DNA from: Brucella pseudogrignonensis | Lineage (GTDB): Bacteria > Pseudomonadota > Alphaproteobacteria > Rhizobiales > Rhizobiaceae | Length of the DNA: 64,000 nucleotides | Direction of reading: 5' to 3' | Assembly: GCF_032190615.1 (NCBI RefSeq) | Contig: NZ_JAVLAT010000001.1 | Location: 874,501 to 938,500 of the forward strand | Shown here: piece by piece, positions 53,993-63,935 of the stretch | How positions within the stretch are numbered: the stretch's first letter is position 1 | Layout of the letters: the number at the start of each line of letters is the position of its first letter | Position numbers and translations under genes: made by a program | The notes under the pieces: model-generated | Seen by the model: only the letters and a program-made list of their open reading frames with translations | Told to the model about the DNA's origin: nothing | Database searches by the model: none

Positions 53993-55807
53993 CTACCCTT
54001 CCAGTTCTTCCCGCAGCATCTCCAGCTCCAGCCATTCTTCTTCCATGGCGGAATGCTCGGAGCGCTTCTTGTCGAGAAGATCGGCGGTCTTGCCAAAAAG
54101 TGTTGGGTCTTTGGCGTAAAGCTGCGGATCAGCAAGCTTGCCTTCGAGCACTGACATTTCTTTTGCCAAAGCGTCCATTTTGCCGGGCAAGGTTTCAAGC
54201 GTAAATTTTTGCTTGTAGGAAAGCTTGCGCTTTTCTTCACGCTTAGGCTGCGGTGCGTCAGTGCTTTTGTCATCAGAACGTGCAGCAGCTGTTTTCACAT
54301 TGCGACGCGCTAAGGCCTGCTCCTTGCGTTGCGCCATCATATCGGCATAGCCCCCAGCATATTCCAGCCAGTTGCCATCACCTTCCGGCGCAATTACGGA
54401 CGTTACCGTGCGATCAAGGAAATCACGGTCGTGGCTGACAAGGATAACGGTTCCGGGAAAGCCAGAAACCAGCTCCTGCAACAGATCGAGCGTTTCCATA
54501 TCGAGATCATTGGTCGGCTCGTCAAGGATCAGCAGATTGGCAGGCCGTGCCAGAACACGCGCCAGCATCAGACGCGCACGCTCACCACCGGAAAGCTCGC
54601 GGATTGGGGTGCGCGCTTGTTCCGGCTGGAACAAAAAGTCCTTCATATAGGACACGACATGGCGCTGTTCGCCATTGATGACCAGATTTTCCCCGCGCCC
54701 ATCGGTCAGATAATGCGCTAGCGTGTCATCAAGGTTCAAGCTTTCACGCTTCTGATCGAGCTCTGCCATTTCCAGATTAACGCCGAGGCGCAACGTGCCC
54801 GAATCAGGCTCAAGCTTGCCCATCAGCATCGACAAAAGCGTCGTCTTGCCCGCTCCATTTGGCCCGACAAGACCAATACGATCACCGCGCTGTATCCGGG
54901 TAGAAAAATCCTGAACAAGAACCCGTTCGCCATAAGCTTTGTTGAGCTTCTTAGCTTCGATCACCAGCTTGCCGGACTCTTTGGAATCACTTGCCGCAAG
55001 CACGGCGGTTCCTTGCGCTTTGCGATGATTGCGGAAATCAGCGCGCATGGAATGCAACTCACCAAGCCGGCGCATATTGCGCTTGCGGCGCGCGGTTACA
55101 CCATAGCGCAGCCAATGTTCTTCGCGCGCAATCTGGCGGCCAAGCTTGTGATGATCACGCTCTTCTTCTTCGAGAACCTTGTCACGCCATTCTTCGAAAT
55201 GCGCAAAGCCCTGATCAATACGGCGTGTAATGCCACGATCAAGCCAGACCGTCGAACGGCTGACATTTTCAAGAAAACGACGGTCATGCGAGATCAGAAC
55301 GATCGCCGAACGGATCTGGCGCAACTCACCTTCAAGCCACTCGATTGTTGTAAGATCAAGATGGTTGGTCGGCTCGTCTAGCAACAGGACATCAGGCTGA
55401 GGAGCAATCACCCGCGCAAGCGCTGCACGGCGCGCTTCACCGCCTGAAAGGTGATCCGGCTTTTCTTCACCGGTCAGGCCAAGATGCTCAAGCAGATAGG
55501 TCACACGATGCGGATCATCTGCCGGTCCAAGACCGGCTTCCACATAAGCGCGCACATTGGCATATCCATCAAGGTCCGGCACTTGCGGCAGATAGCGAAT
55601 AGTCGCGCCTGGATGTTTGAATATCTCACCGGATGTTGCTTCAACCATTCCCGCTGCAATTTTAAGCAAAGTGGATTTGCCGGAACCGTTGCGGCCGACC
55701 AGCGCAATGCGGTCGCCCTCACTGACAGAAAGGGCAGCCTCTTCCAGAAGCGGTGTACCGCCAAAGGTGAGCTTGATCTGGTCGAGGCGAAGAAGCGGAG
55801 GTGCCAT
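53993..55807 (-). CDS. uup: ABC-F family ATPase Uup
   Basis: Soluble duplicated ATPase of the ABC-F family; Uup-type proteins act on ribosomes or branched DNA. The 604-aa product has two ABC domains with Walker A GRNGSGKST and GPNGAGKTT, signatures LSGGEARRAAL and LSGGERARLML, and Walker B VLLLDEPTNHLDL and LLILDEPTNDLDM. The C-terminal coiled coil (about 530-600; KQKFTLETLPGKMDALAKEM) is the Uup hallmark. No terminator was found downstream, between uup and the AKR pseudogene. Confidence 0.94.
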   Translation of the reverse strand: MAPPLLRLDQIKLTFGGTPLLEEAALSVSEGDRIALVGRNGSGKSTLLKIAAGMVEATSGEIFKHPGATIRYLPQVPDLDGYANVRAYVEAGLGPADDPHRVTYLLEHLGLTGEEKPDHLSGGEARRAALARVIAPQPDVLLLDEPTNHLDLTTIEWLEGELRQIRSAIVLISHDRRFLENVSRSTVWLDRGITRRIDQGFAHFEEWRDKVLEEEERDHHKLGRQIAREEHWLRYGVTARRKRNMRRLGELHSMRADFRNHRKAQGTAVLAASDSKESGKLVIEAKKLNKAYGERVLVQDFSTRIQRGDRIGLVGPNGAGKTTLLSMLMGKLEPDSGTLRLGVNLEMAELDQKRESLNLDDTLAHYLTDGRGENLVINGEQRHVVSYMKDFLFQPEQARTPIRELSGGERARLMLARVLARPANLLILDEPTNDLDMETLDLLQELVSGFPGTVILVSHDRDFLDRTVTSVIAPEGDGNWLEYAGGYADMMAQRKEQALARRNVKTAAARSDDKSTDAPQPKREEKRKLSYKQKFTLETLPGKMDALAKEMSVLEGKLADPQLYAKDPTLFGKTADLLDKKRSEHSAMEEEWLELEMLREELEG

Positions 55808-55894
55808 GGTTCTCTTTGAAAACTGCCGTTGAAATTTGTGACCTGCTTGTCGAGGACAAAACGCATTCTGTCAAATGATATGGCCCGGAAAAAC

Positions 55895-55922
55895 AAACAG
55901 GCCGGATTTCTCCGGCCTGTTT
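55895..55922 (-). terminator. Intrinsic terminator after the glycine-zipper gene
   Basis: AAACAGGCCGG / CCGGCCTGTTT, 11-bp stem with a 6-nt loop, 25 bases beyond the stop of the lipoprotein gene, with a T-rich tail on the minus strand. Confidence 0.8.
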
Positions 55923-55946
55923 TCAAACTTAAATAGCTTAGGCGTC

Positions 55947-56231
55947 TTAGTTACAAGGCGCTTCGTAAACGCGACCGTAATTATCGCGGTAACGGCAATA
56001 CTGAACATTGTTGCGTGTTGTTGCTGCACCAAGCAGCGTACCACCAACTGCACCAATTGCAGCGCCAGTCAAAGCGCCGCGACCGTTACCGCCGATAGCG
56101 CCACCTGCAAGCGCACCAAGCGCTGCGCCGCCAACGCCGTAACCGGCTGTACGCTGTTCACCCGTCGTGCATGCTGCTGTTGAGAACGCAAGCGCACCGA
56201 CGATTGCGATCATGGAAAGACGTGATTTCAT
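55947..56231 (-). CDS. Glycine-zipper outer-membrane lipoprotein (94 aa)
   Basis: Small lipoprotein with a glycine-zipper domain. The product has a signal peptide with lipobox FSTAAC (lipidated Cys21). A Gly/Ala zipper (about 30-70; GYGVGGAALGALAGGAIGG repeated) follows, and a Cys-containing C-terminal segment (YCRYRDNYGRVYEAPC). This resembles YMGG-like/Omp25 family surface proteins. Function unknown; membrane integrity is a common inference. Confidence 0.85.
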   Translation of the reverse strand: MKSRLSMIAIVGALAFSTAACTTGEQRTAGYGVGGAALGALAGGAIGGNGRGALTGAAIGAVGGTLLGAATTRNNVQYCRYRDNYGRVYEAPCN

Positions 56232-56351
56232 GAAACAATCTCCTATTAGAGTTACACTAACACCGACGTTGCGTCCCCAAATTCGGCGTCCCGCTTGACA
56301 TATTTACAATACGTTTCGACGTACAACGTCAAGCAGTTTCAATTATTAAGG

Positions 56352-57008
56352 TTAGCGGCACGCCTGAACAGATAATGGATCAATCAGGTTTGCTACAAGT
56401 ATCGCAAGACCAGAACGCGCGGAAACACAAAGGGTTCCGCGCACAACGTTAGAAACCGTCCATGAAGAACCGAAAGGCAAGGTCACATTGTCTAACGGCC
56501 ACTCTGCATTTGTGATTGAAAGTCCTTCAACGGTACAGAAATTCACGACACTGAATGATGTACCATCAGGGAAATCGTAAACATAGTTTCCCGCAACCAG
56601 CGGCCACGCTTCTTCAACGCCGCTGGAGAGCAAAATATCACGGCCTTTGGCTGCCTGTGCCGTCGCCATCGTCAAATGCAGCAGCGTGTGATCGGTACGC
56701 GGACCACCAAAAGCACCGCAAAGAATGACGCGCTCAGCACCACGTTCGTAAGCTGCTTCCAGCGCCAACTCTCCGTCTGTCATATCTTTGGCGGCTGGAA
56801 ACGTTTTTTTCGGTACATGCGCATATTGCGCAAGCAAGTCATCCGATGTGGAATCAAAATCGCCCAGCCATAGCTCCGGCTCAACACCAAGCGCCTGCGC
56901 ATGGCGCATACCACTATCCGCGGCCAATACCCGTGCACCCGCTATCTGACGTTTGAGGCGTTCTGTGACAACAAGATCACCGCCAAGAAGAATAACAAAT
57001 ATACTCAT
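56352..57008 (-). CDS. thiN: Thiamine pyrophosphokinase
   Basis: Transfers pyrophosphate from ATP to thiamine, activating salvaged thiamine to TPP. The 218-aa product has GGDLVVTERLKRQI, ADSGMRHAQALGVEPELWLGDFDS (the DxDS catalytic motif), KDMTDGELALEAAYERGAERVILCGAFGGPRTDH and a C-terminal beta-strand domain. It is divergent from the TPP-riboswitch-controlled thiBPQ operon, which imports the substrate. No riboswitch is seen on its own side. Confidence 0.92.
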   Translation of the reverse strand: MSIFVILLGGDLVVTERLKRQIAGARVLAADSGMRHAQALGVEPELWLGDFDSTSDDLLAQYAHVPKKTFPAAKDMTDGELALEAAYERGAERVILCGAFGGPRTDHTLLHLTMATAQAAKGRDILLSSGVEEAWPLVAGNYVYDFPDGTSFSVVNFCTVEGLSITNAEWPLDNVTLPFGSSWTVSNVVRGTLCVSARSGLAILVANLIDPLSVQACR

Positions 57009-57096
57009 AAGTCGCTCATAACACGCGAGAATTATCCCCGAAAGCCCGCATCTTCATCGCTTGCCCTCGGACGCGCGAACCACTATTATCGATCCT

Positions 57097-57194
57097 GCTC
57101 TAACGGGGTGCCATTCAGTCTTTGAATGGCTGAGAGGCCGTACTCCGGCTAACCCGCTGAACCTGATCCGGTTTGTACCGGCGGAGGGATTAGA
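57097..57194 (+). promoter_or_regulatory. TPP riboswitch (THI element) controlling thiBPQ
   Basis: Aptamer that binds thiamine pyrophosphate and represses downstream expression. The conserved elements are present in order: ACGGGGTGCC, a variable stem (ATTCAG/CTGAAT type), GGCTGAGAGG, AACCCGCTGAACCTGATCCGG and GGCGGAGGGATTAG. The aptamer ends 59 bases before the thiB start, with room for a translational expression platform. No terminator follows. Confidence 0.95.
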
Positions 57195-57253
57195 TGCTGA
57201 CCGATTTTGATAACGGCGCACAATCTTTTCGAACAAAAGAAAGGAATGCCGTT

Positions 57254-58252
57254 ATGCGGCTTTTATCTCTGCTTACATTTTCATTGACTGCGGCTTTTGC
57301 CTTTTCAGCGCAGGCGAAAGAAAAGCTCACCATTTATACCTATGACAGTTTTGTATCCGAATGGGGTCCCGGCCCCAAAGTGAAGGAAAACTTTGAAAAA
57401 GAATGCGATTGTGAGTTGGAATGGGTCGCATCGGCGGATGGTGTTGCCCTTCTTAATCGCCTCAAGCTTGAAGGCGGCAATACCAAAGCCGCCATCGTTC
57501 TCGGCCTCGATACCAACCTGACCACGGAAGCACGCGCTACCGGCTATTTCGCGCCTAGCAATGTTGATCTTACCAATGTCAAAGTGCCGGGCGACTTTAA
57601 GGACGATATTTTCGTGCCGTACGACTATGGTTATTTTGCTGTCGTTTATGATTCCGAAAAACTGCCCAACCCACCGCAAAGCCTGAAAGAGCTGGTCGAA
57701 GGTGATTCGTCGCAAAAGATCGTCATTCAGGATCCACGCACATCGACACCGGGCCTTGGCATTCTGCTCTGGATGAAATCAGTCTATGGCGATCAGGCTG
57801 ATGAAGCATGGGAAAAGCTTCAAAAGCGCATTCTCACGGTCACGCCGGGTTGGTCTGAAGCCTATGGCCTGTTCACCAAAGGCGAAGCGCCGATGGTGCT
57901 TTCCTATACGACCTCGCCTGCCTATCACATGATTGCGGAAGGCACTGAGCGCTATAAGGCGCTAGCTTACCCGGAAGGTAATTACCTTCAGATCGAGCTT
58001 GCAGCACAGACAACAACCGGCGCAAAGAACCCGCTGGCGCAAAAGTTTCTGGCTTTCATGACTGGCCCCGGCTTTCAGGACGTAATCCCTGAAACCAACT
58101 GGATGTATCCAGCAGGAAAAACGTCCGCACCGCTTGCTGCGGCTTTCGACAAACTGCCAAAGCCTGAAAAAACACTGCTGATCCCGGCTGATGACGTTGC
58201 GAAAAACCGCAAGGCCTGGGTCGATGAATGGCTAGCTGCATCCAGCAAATGA
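57254..58252 (+). CDS. thiB: Thiamine ABC transporter, periplasmic binding protein ThiB
   Basis: Captures thiamine or its phosphates in the periplasm. The 332-aa product from ATG 57254 (AAAGGA at 8 nt) has a signal peptide ending at FSAQAKE and the family start [18 protein letters not shown], with [16 protein letters not shown] and [17 protein letters not shown] binding segments. A longer open frame starts inside the riboswitch and is not used. It is the first gene of thiBPQ and shares an ATGA overlap with thiP. Confidence 0.95.
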   Translation: MRLLSLLTFSLTAAFAFSAQAKEKLTIYTYDSFVSEWGPGPKVKENFEKECDCELEWVASADGVALLNRLKLEGGNTKAAIVLGLDTNLTTEARATGYFAPSNVDLTNVKVPGDFKDDIFVPYDYGYFAVVYDSEKLPNPPQSLKELVEGDSSQKIVIQDPRTSTPGLGILLWMKSVYGDQADEAWEKLQKRILTVTPGWSEAYGLFTKGEAPMVLSYTTSPAYHMIAEGTERYKALAYPEGNYLQIELAAQTTTGAKNPLAQKFLAFMTGPGFQDVIPETNWMYPAGKTSAPLAAAFDKLPKPEKTLLIPADDVAKNRKAWVDEWLAASSK

Positions 58253-59871
58253 TAAAATCGCCGACCAAAAACTCTGCCAGAAATACGCCTGCGATGAAGC
58301 AACTCGCAGGCGTGCTGGCGCTTGGCTTTTTAGCGGTTCTGGTCGGCGGCTCTTTGATAGCATTGGCGTTTGAAGCCAGCGGCTTTAACACTGACGTTTA
58401 TTTCGACGCCTATCTGCTGCGTGTTGCGCGCTTTACCGTGCTGCAAGCGGCAGCATCAGCGCTTTTGTCGGTGCTGTTTGCCATTCCTGTGGCACGCGCA
58501 CTTTATTCGGAAACGAGCTTTCCCGGGCGCGGCCTGATTTTACGCCTTTTTGCGTTGCCGCTTGCATTGCCAGCACTTGTGACGGTGCTCGGCATCACCA
58601 GCATTTATGGCCGCAACGGCTTTATCGCGCAGCTTTCGCAATCAGCTGGCTATCCGGTCTCGCCCGACATTTATGGCCTCACCGGCATTTTGATCGCGCA
58701 TGTATTTTTCAACATGCCGCTGGCAGTGCGGCTCATTCTGGCAGCCTACGAATCGATCCCTGCTGATTACTGGAAGCTTTCCGCTCAGCTTGGCATGGGT
58801 AACAAAGCACGCTTCCGCCTGATCGAATGGCCAGTCATCCGGCGCAATCTGCCGGGCATGATCGGCCTCATCTTCATGCTCTGCGTGACAAGCTTTACAA
58901 CTGTTCTGACGCTCGGTGGCGGGCCACGTGCAACGACGCTCGAAGTCGCGATCTACCAGAGCCTGCATTTCGATTTTGATCCGGCACGGGCTGTGGCGCT
59001 TACACTGGCACAACTCACGCTTACACTGGTAATGCTGCTGGCTTTGCGACTGACCGGACGTCCATCCGAAGAAGGTTTTACGCTGACAAACACTGCTAAG
59101 CGTTATGGCAAGCCCACCGCGACTGAGCGCATTTTCAACATCGCAGCCATCGCCCTGGGCTTTCTCTATGTGGCCTTGCCGGTTGCCGGTGTTGTCATCT
59201 CCGGTCTTGCTGCCGATCTTATTCGATTGGTGAGCGAACGAACCGTGTGGCGGGCCATCAGCACCAGCATCGCTCTCGGCTTTTCCGCAGCCCTTCTTTC
59301 GGTAGTTCTTTCGCTTTCACTTGTCATTGCCCGCGAAGCAACAAGAAGTGCGCGGCTTTCGAGCCTATTCGATACCGGCTCCAGCCTCATTCTTGTGATG
59401 CCTCCCATTGTGCTTGGTGCAGGCTGGTTCATTCTGCTCAGAAACTTCACCGACCCCTTTACTGTGGCGCCTTTCATGGTGGTTACGGTCAATGCAGCCA
59501 TGGCCATGCCTTTTGCTGTGCGTCTATTGCGCCCAGCGTGGGATACTTCAGCAGCACGCCATAACAGGCTCTGTGCACAGCTTGGCATAACCGGATTCAA
59601 TCGCTTACGGCTGATAGACTGGCCATCCATCCGCAAACCTTTCGGCATGGCCTTTGCCTTCGCCATGGCATTATCGCTTGGAGACCTCGGCACGATCGCA
59701 CTTTTTGGCAGCGATGCGCTCTTAACACTCCCCTATCTGTTATTTCAGCGCATGGGCAGCTATCGCACTTTCGACGCGGCAGGCCTTGCGCTTATCCTCG
59801 GAATCTTATGTCTTTGCCTGATGATGCTTGCAGACCGTGCAGCGTCGCGAAAGGAAACGCCACTCTCATGA
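58249..59871 (+). CDS. thiP: Thiamine ABC transporter, permease ThiP
   Basis: Inner-membrane channel of the thiamine importer. The 540-aa product is a fused tandem permease with about twelve helices and two EAA loops ([15 protein letters not shown] [23 protein letters not shown] and [24 protein letters not shown]). The ATG at 58249 overlaps the thiB stop (ATGA) and the stop overlaps the thiQ start, indicating translational coupling of all three genes. Confidence 0.94.
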   Translation: MIKSPTKNSARNTPAMKQLAGVLALGFLAVLVGGSLIALAFEASGFNTDVYFDAYLLRVARFTVLQAAASALLSVLFAIPVARALYSETSFPGRGLILRLFALPLALPALVTVLGITSIYGRNGFIAQLSQSAGYPVSPDIYGLTGILIAHVFFNMPLAVRLILAAYESIPADYWKLSAQLGMGNKARFRLIEWPVIRRNLPGMIGLIFMLCVTSFTTVLTLGGGPRATTLEVAIYQSLHFDFDPARAVALTLAQLTLTLVMLLALRLTGRPSEEGFTLTNTAKRYGKPTATERIFNIAAIALGFLYVALPVAGVVISGLAADLIRLVSERTVWRAISTSIALGFSAALLSVVLSLSLVIAREATRSARLSSLFDTGSSLILVMPPIVLGAGWFILLRNFTDPFTVAPFMVVTVNAAMAMPFAVRLLRPAWDTSAARHNRLCAQLGITGFNRLRLIDWPSIRKPFGMAFAFAMALSLGDLGTIALFGSDALLTLPYLLFQRMGSYRTFDAAGLALILGILCLCLMMLADRAASRKETPLS

Positions 59872-60599
59872 CAGTTCAAGCCGACATCAGGCTTCGCGAT
59901 GTGCATTTCAGCTATGGCGAAACCACCATGCACTTCGACGCCATTATACCGGGCGGCGTAATTGCGGCTGTTGTCGGCCCCAGCGGTTCGGGAAAATCCA
60001 CCCTGCTCAATTTGATTGCCGGCTTTGAAGCCCCCCAATCGGGGGCAATTATTATCGGCGATGCAGATGTTACCGGCCTGCCACCTGCGGCCCGTCCGGT
60101 CTCGATGGTGTTTCAGGAAAACAATCTCTTCGCTCACTTGACCGTTGAGCAGAATGTCGGCCTCGGTCGCTCCCCAAACCTCAAGCTAACCCAACAGGAT
60201 CGCGCAGCCATTACCACCGCATTAGAACGCGTGGGCTTGAAGGGCAAAGAACAACGCAAACCGGAAGCGCTTTCCGGCGGCGAACGCCAGCGTGTGGCGA
60301 TTGCGCGAGCGCTCGTGCGCGAGCGCCCGGTCTTGCTACTCGATGAAGCTTTTGCTTCGCTCGGCCCTGCCCTTCGGCATCAGATGCTCGATCTGGTACG
60401 AGAACTGCATCGGGAAAATGCCATGACCGTACTCATGGTCACGCACACGCCAGAAGACGCACTTTATCTCGATGCGGTGCTGCTATTTTTAGAAAATGGT
60501 CACATTACCGCTCAGGGACAGGCGAGTGATTTGCTGTCACCATCTGGACCAGACGCTTTGAAGCGCTATATCGGCGATCAGACTTTCCAGCTCAAATAG
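59868..60599 (+). CDS. thiQ: Thiamine ABC transporter, ATPase ThiQ
   Basis: Cytoplasmic ATPase driving thiamine uptake. The 243-aa product has Walker [11 protein letters not shown]-loop [12 protein letters not shown], signature LSGGERQR, Walker [14 protein letters not shown] and H-loop VTHTPEDA. Its start ATG at 59868 overlaps the thiP stop by 4 bases. No terminator was recognised in the 140 bases that follow. Confidence 0.95.
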   Translation: MTVQADIRLRDVHFSYGETTMHFDAIIPGGVIAAVVGPSGSGKSTLLNLIAGFEAPQSGAIIIGDADVTGLPPAARPVSMVFQENNLFAHLTVEQNVGLGRSPNLKLTQQDRAAITTALERVGLKGKEQRKPEALSGGERQRVAIARALVRERPVLLLDEAFASLGPALRHQMLDLVRELHRENAMTVLMVTHTPEDALYLDAVLLFLENGHITAQGQASDLLSPSGPDALKRYIGDQTFQLK

Positions 60600-60740
60600 A
60601 GTTACCGTCGCGGACATATTTTGTTCGCATTCGCCTTGAACAACAGCTTTGATGACCGAACTACTTCTTGTAGGTGTTTCAGTCAGTAGCTAGATTTGTG
60701 CCAGAGTGATCGGTACTGATTCAATTGCGAGGGTAAAATA

Positions 60741-62273
60741 CTGTTCCGTCATACGACCCGTCTTCGGGCCTCCCTGTGTCTCCCCCTTTCGCTGCCAGAA
60801 TGGGCACAGCACAATTGGCGGAAATCAGCCATCGGTTTTGGCTTGCTTTCTGTTGCCGTGATTTCGGGCTGCCAGTCGATCAATTCCAGTAAGGATCTGG
60901 GCCTTCAGCCATCTTCAAATCCGGTGACCGTTGAAAACGTTTCGCGCAATGATCGCCTGGCGCAAATCGGCGCACAGCAGCACCCGCGTATTCTTGCCAC
61001 CTATGGCGGCGAATATAAGGACGCAAAGCTTGAGCGCATGGTCGCCAAAATTGTGGGTAATCTCACCACCGTTTCTGACAAACCGGATCAAACCTATCGC
61101 ATCACGATTCTGGATAGCCCCAACATCAATGCTTTCGCATTGCCGGGCGGTTTTCTATACATAACGCGGGGGCTCTTGGCGCTCGCCAATGACTCGTCGG
61201 AAGTTGCAGCCGTCATTGCGCACGAAATGGGCCATGTGGTTGCCAATCACGGTATTCTGCGTCAGGAAAAAGAAGCCGAGACGGCAATCGCCGGACGTGT
61301 TGCAACCGAAGTGCTGCACAATGAAAGCGCCAGCCGTGAAGCAGACATTCGTGGCAAACTGCGTCTTGCGCAGTTCTCACGCAATCAGGAACTGCAAGCC
61401 GATGCTATCGGCATCAAGATGATCGGTGAAGCGGGTTACGACCCGTTTGCGTCCGCACGCTTCCTGCAATCGATGGAAGCCTATACGGATTTCCGTTCGG
61501 TTTCTGGCGCGACCGATGCAAGCCTCGACTTCCTTGCGAGCCACCCTGCAACGCCGCAACGCATTCAGTTGGCACTTGGCCATGCGCGCCGTATCGGTGC
61601 ACCGGGCGTCGGCACCACGGATCGCGATTCTTTCCTCAATGGTATTGATGGGCTGCTTTATGGCGACTCACCGAGTGAGGGCTATGTTCGCGAGCAGACT
61701 TTCATTCATCCAAAACTTGGTGTGACCTTTACAGCTCCCGCCGGTTTCACCATCGACAATTCAGCGACAGCCGTCATGGCAAGTGGTCCGGGCGAAGTGG
61801 CAATCCGCTTCGACGGCGCTTCATTACCGTCAGGCTCAAACCTCACCGATTACATCAAATCGGGTTGGGTAACAGGCTTGGACGAAAGTTCAATCCGTCC
61901 GATCACCATCAACGGCCTGCCCGCTGCAACTGCACGCGCAAGTGCCGATCGCTGGCAATTCGATATCGTGGTGATCGCCGCAAATAACAAAGTTTATCGT
62001 TTCCTCACCGCAGCGCCAAAAGGCAGCAATGCTTTGATGCCTGCATCGCAAACCGTGACACAGTCGTTCCGCCTGCTTACACGCGCTGAACAGGAAGCTA
62101 TCAAACCATTGCGCATTCGCGTGGTCACTGTGAAGCCGGGCGACACCATGGCAAGCCTTTCGGCGCGCATGCAGGGCACGACGCGCAAACTTGAACTCTT
62201 CCGCCTTCTGAATGCTATGCCAGCCGGTGCGACGGTATCTGTCGGCGACCGCGTGAAGCTCATAAGCGAGTAA
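60741..62273 (+). CDS. M48-family metalloprotease lipoprotein with LysM (non-canonical start)
   Basis: BepA-like periplasmic zinc protease. It has the zinc motif HEMGH in VIAHEMGHVVANH, the third ligand in ELQADAIG, and a C-terminal LysM-like peptidoglycan-binding block (about the last 55 residues; KPGDTMASLSARMQGTTRKLELFRLLN). A lipobox AVISGC is present. The nearest standard start, TTG 60843, would give MLSVAVISGC with no basic n-region. In-frame sequence upstream (HNWRKSAIGFGLL) supplies the missing n-region, but it contains no ATG, GTG or TTG back to CTG 60741. That CTG has GAGGG 8 nt before it, so I place the start there. The 476-residue version from 60843 is the conservative alternative. 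Confidence 0.8.
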   Translation: MFRHTTRLRASLCLPLSLPEWAQHNWRKSAIGFGLLSVAVISGCQSINSSKDLGLQPSSNPVTVENVSRNDRLAQIGAQQHPRILATYGGEYKDAKLERMVAKIVGNLTTVSDKPDQTYRITILDSPNINAFALPGGFLYITRGLLALANDSSEVAAVIAHEMGHVVANHGILRQEKEAETAIAGRVATEVLHNESASREADIRGKLRLAQFSRNQELQADAIGIKMIGEAGYDPFASARFLQSMEAYTDFRSVSGATDASLDFLASHPATPQRIQLALGHARRIGAPGVGTTDRDSFLNGIDGLLYGDSPSEGYVREQTFIHPKLGVTFTAPAGFTIDNSATAVMASGPGEVAIRFDGASLPSGSNLTDYIKSGWVTGLDESSIRPITINGLPAATARASADRWQFDIVVIAANNKVYRFLTAAPKGSNALMPASQTVTQSFRLLTRAEQEAIKPLRIRVVTVKPGDTMASLSARMQGTTRKLELFRLLNAMPAGATVSVGDRVKLISE

Positions 62274-62279
62274 ATCCCA

Positions 62280-62969
62280 ATGGAAGTCATCGTCCAATCA
62301 TTGCTCGCTGGTAAGATCTCTCCTCTGGGCGAGCGGCAAGCGCCAAGCGGCATTAATAAAAAGCCGGTTTCTGGCCCTGTGCGCCTGCTGCGCGATGGAT
62401 TGGAGTGCGACGAACAAGGCGACAAAAAAGTGCATGGTGGGCCTGAGAAGGCCGTCCATCACTACCCACGCGATCATTACGCGGACTGGCTCAACGATTT
62501 GGGAGAAAACGAGCAGCTGAATGATGCAGGTGCCTTTGGCGAGAATATTTCTACCATCGGCCTGACTGAGCAAAATGTTGCAGTCGGTGATCGCTTTCGC
62601 ATAGGCACGGCGATCATTGAAGTCTCTCAAGGCAGACAACCCTGCTGGAAGCTGAACGCTCGTTTCAATGTCGCAGATATGGCCGTCCGTGTTCAAAAGA
62701 CGGGACGTACCGGCTGGTATTATCGTGTTTTGGAAGAAGGCGTCGTGGCCCAAGACGATGCAATGACACTGATCGAGCGTCTGTCGCCGGAATGGACGTT
62801 ACACCGTCTCTGGAATCTGCTTTATGTCGATACGCTCAATTATGACGAACTGGCACAGATGGCCAAGATCGTTCACCTTGCCGACGGCTGGAAGCGCTAT
62901 GCCATTCGCCGCCTTGAGAACCGTAAAGTCGAAGACTGGTCAGGCCGATTAAACGGAAGTCAGGGCTAA
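62280..62969 (+). CDS. MOSC domain protein (YiiM-like)
   Basis: MOSC-domain protein, normally binding the molybdenum cofactor; the YiiM group handles N-hydroxylated compounds. The 229-aa product has the family start IVQSLLAGKISPLG, VHGGPEKAVHHYPRDHY with HGGPE, GAFGENISTIGL, and the molybdenum-ligand region SQGRQPCWKLNARF with the conserved Cys. It begins 7 bases after the M48 gene and may be co-transcribed. The stop is 3 bases from the convergent rpoH stop. Confidence 0.88.
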   Translation: MEVIVQSLLAGKISPLGERQAPSGINKKPVSGPVRLLRDGLECDEQGDKKVHGGPEKAVHHYPRDHYADWLNDLGENEQLNDAGAFGENISTIGLTEQNVAVGDRFRIGTAIIEVSQGRQPCWKLNARFNVADMAVRVQKTGRTGWYYRVLEEGVVAQDDAMTLIERLSPEWTLHRLWNLLYVDTLNYDELAQMAKIVHLADGWKRYAIRRLENRKVEDWSGRLNGSQG

Positions 62970-62972
62970 ATA

Positions 62973-63935
62973 TTAGACTTGGTAAACCGCCATTTCGTGC
63001 TGATCAAGCAGCGCGATCTTAAGTTTTTCCATCGCGCGGCTTTCAATCTGCCTGACACGTTCTTTTGAAATGCCAAGCTTTTCACCGAGCGCCTCTAACG
63101 TCACACCATCATCATCCAGACGACGCTCGCGAATGATATGCAACTCGCGTTCATTCAATGCGTGGAGTGCCGTGTGAAGCCAGCCAACACGACGTTCGCT
63201 ATCGATTGCGCCTTCCACGACCTCATCCTGCAAAGGATGATCATCGACAAGAAAATCCATGCGGCTTGACGTGCCTGATTCATCGTTGTTCAACGACGCT
63301 GAAAGCGAACTGTCAGCCCCCGAAAGCCTGCTATCCATAACTTCAACGTCATTCGCCGAAACTCCAAGCTGGGTGGAAATCTGGCGATAGATTTCTGCCT
63401 TCGTCAGTGTTTCATCTTCTTGCGCAAGCTTCGAGCGCAGGCGACGAAGATTGAAGAACAGCGACTTTTGTGCCGAACTGGTGCCACCGCGAACGATCGA
63501 CCAGTTACGCAGAATGTAATCCTGCATCGAAGCGCGGATCCACCATGAGGCATAAGTCGAGAAACGAACTTCACGCTCAGGATCAAAGCGTGCTGCCGCT
63601 TCAAGCAGACCGACATAACCTTCCTGAATGAGATCACTCATTGGCAGCTTAAACTTGCGGAAACGTCCCGCCATCGAAATGACCAACCGCATATGTGATG
63701 CAGTCATCCGATGCAGTGCGTTCTGATCTTTGTTTTCTTTCCACGCTATTGCCAGCGAACGCTCTTCGTCACGCTCAAGATAAGGCGCTGACATAGCGTT
63801 GCGGATCATGGATTGAGGGGAAGAAGATGGTGCAGGCACCATATTGCGCGATGCCTTCGGCAACCGCAACGAGGGAACTGATGCTGAAACTTGGGTCGGA
63901 ACTGGGGAGGAACTGCTAATCGACAACATGCTCAT
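62973..63935 (-). CDS. rpoH2: RNA polymerase sigma-32 factor (RpoH2-type)
   Basis: Heat-shock family sigma factor. The 320-aa product has region 2 (DLIQEGYVGLLEAAARFDPEREVRFSTYASWWIRASMQDYIL), the RpoH box QKSLFFNLRRLRSKL that separates RpoH from other sigma-70 members, and region 4 (LEALGEKLGISKERVRQIESRAMEKLK). A roughly 45-residue Ser/Pro/Ala-rich N-terminal extension, unlike enteric RpoH, fits the second RpoH copy of Rhizobiales. Which paralogue it is cannot be proved without the other copy in view. Confidence 0.92.
   Translation of the reverse strand: MSMLSISSSSPVPTQVSASVPSLRLPKASRNMVPAPSSSPQSMIRNAMSAPYLERDEERSLAIAWKENKDQNALHRMTASHMRLVISMAGRFRKFKLPMSDLIQEGYVGLLEAAARFDPEREVRFSTYASWWIRASMQDYILRNWSIVRGGTSSAQKSLFFNLRRLRSKLAQEDETLTKAEIYRQISTQLGVSANDVEVMDSRLSGADSSLSASLNNDESGTSSRMDFLVDDHPLQDEVVEGAIDSERRVGWLHTALHALNERELHIIRERRLDDDGVTLEALGEKLGISKERVRQIESRAMEKLKIALLDQHEMAVYQV

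Noticed and set aside
57194..57253. Start of thiB at ATG 57194
   Set aside because: This ATG lies at the end of the TPP riboswitch and would add 20 hydrophilic residues ahead of the signal peptide; the start at 57254 has a proper ribosome site.
60800..60880. ATG 60800 as start of the M48 protease
   Set aside because: It is in another frame, and its translation lacks the lipoprotein signal.
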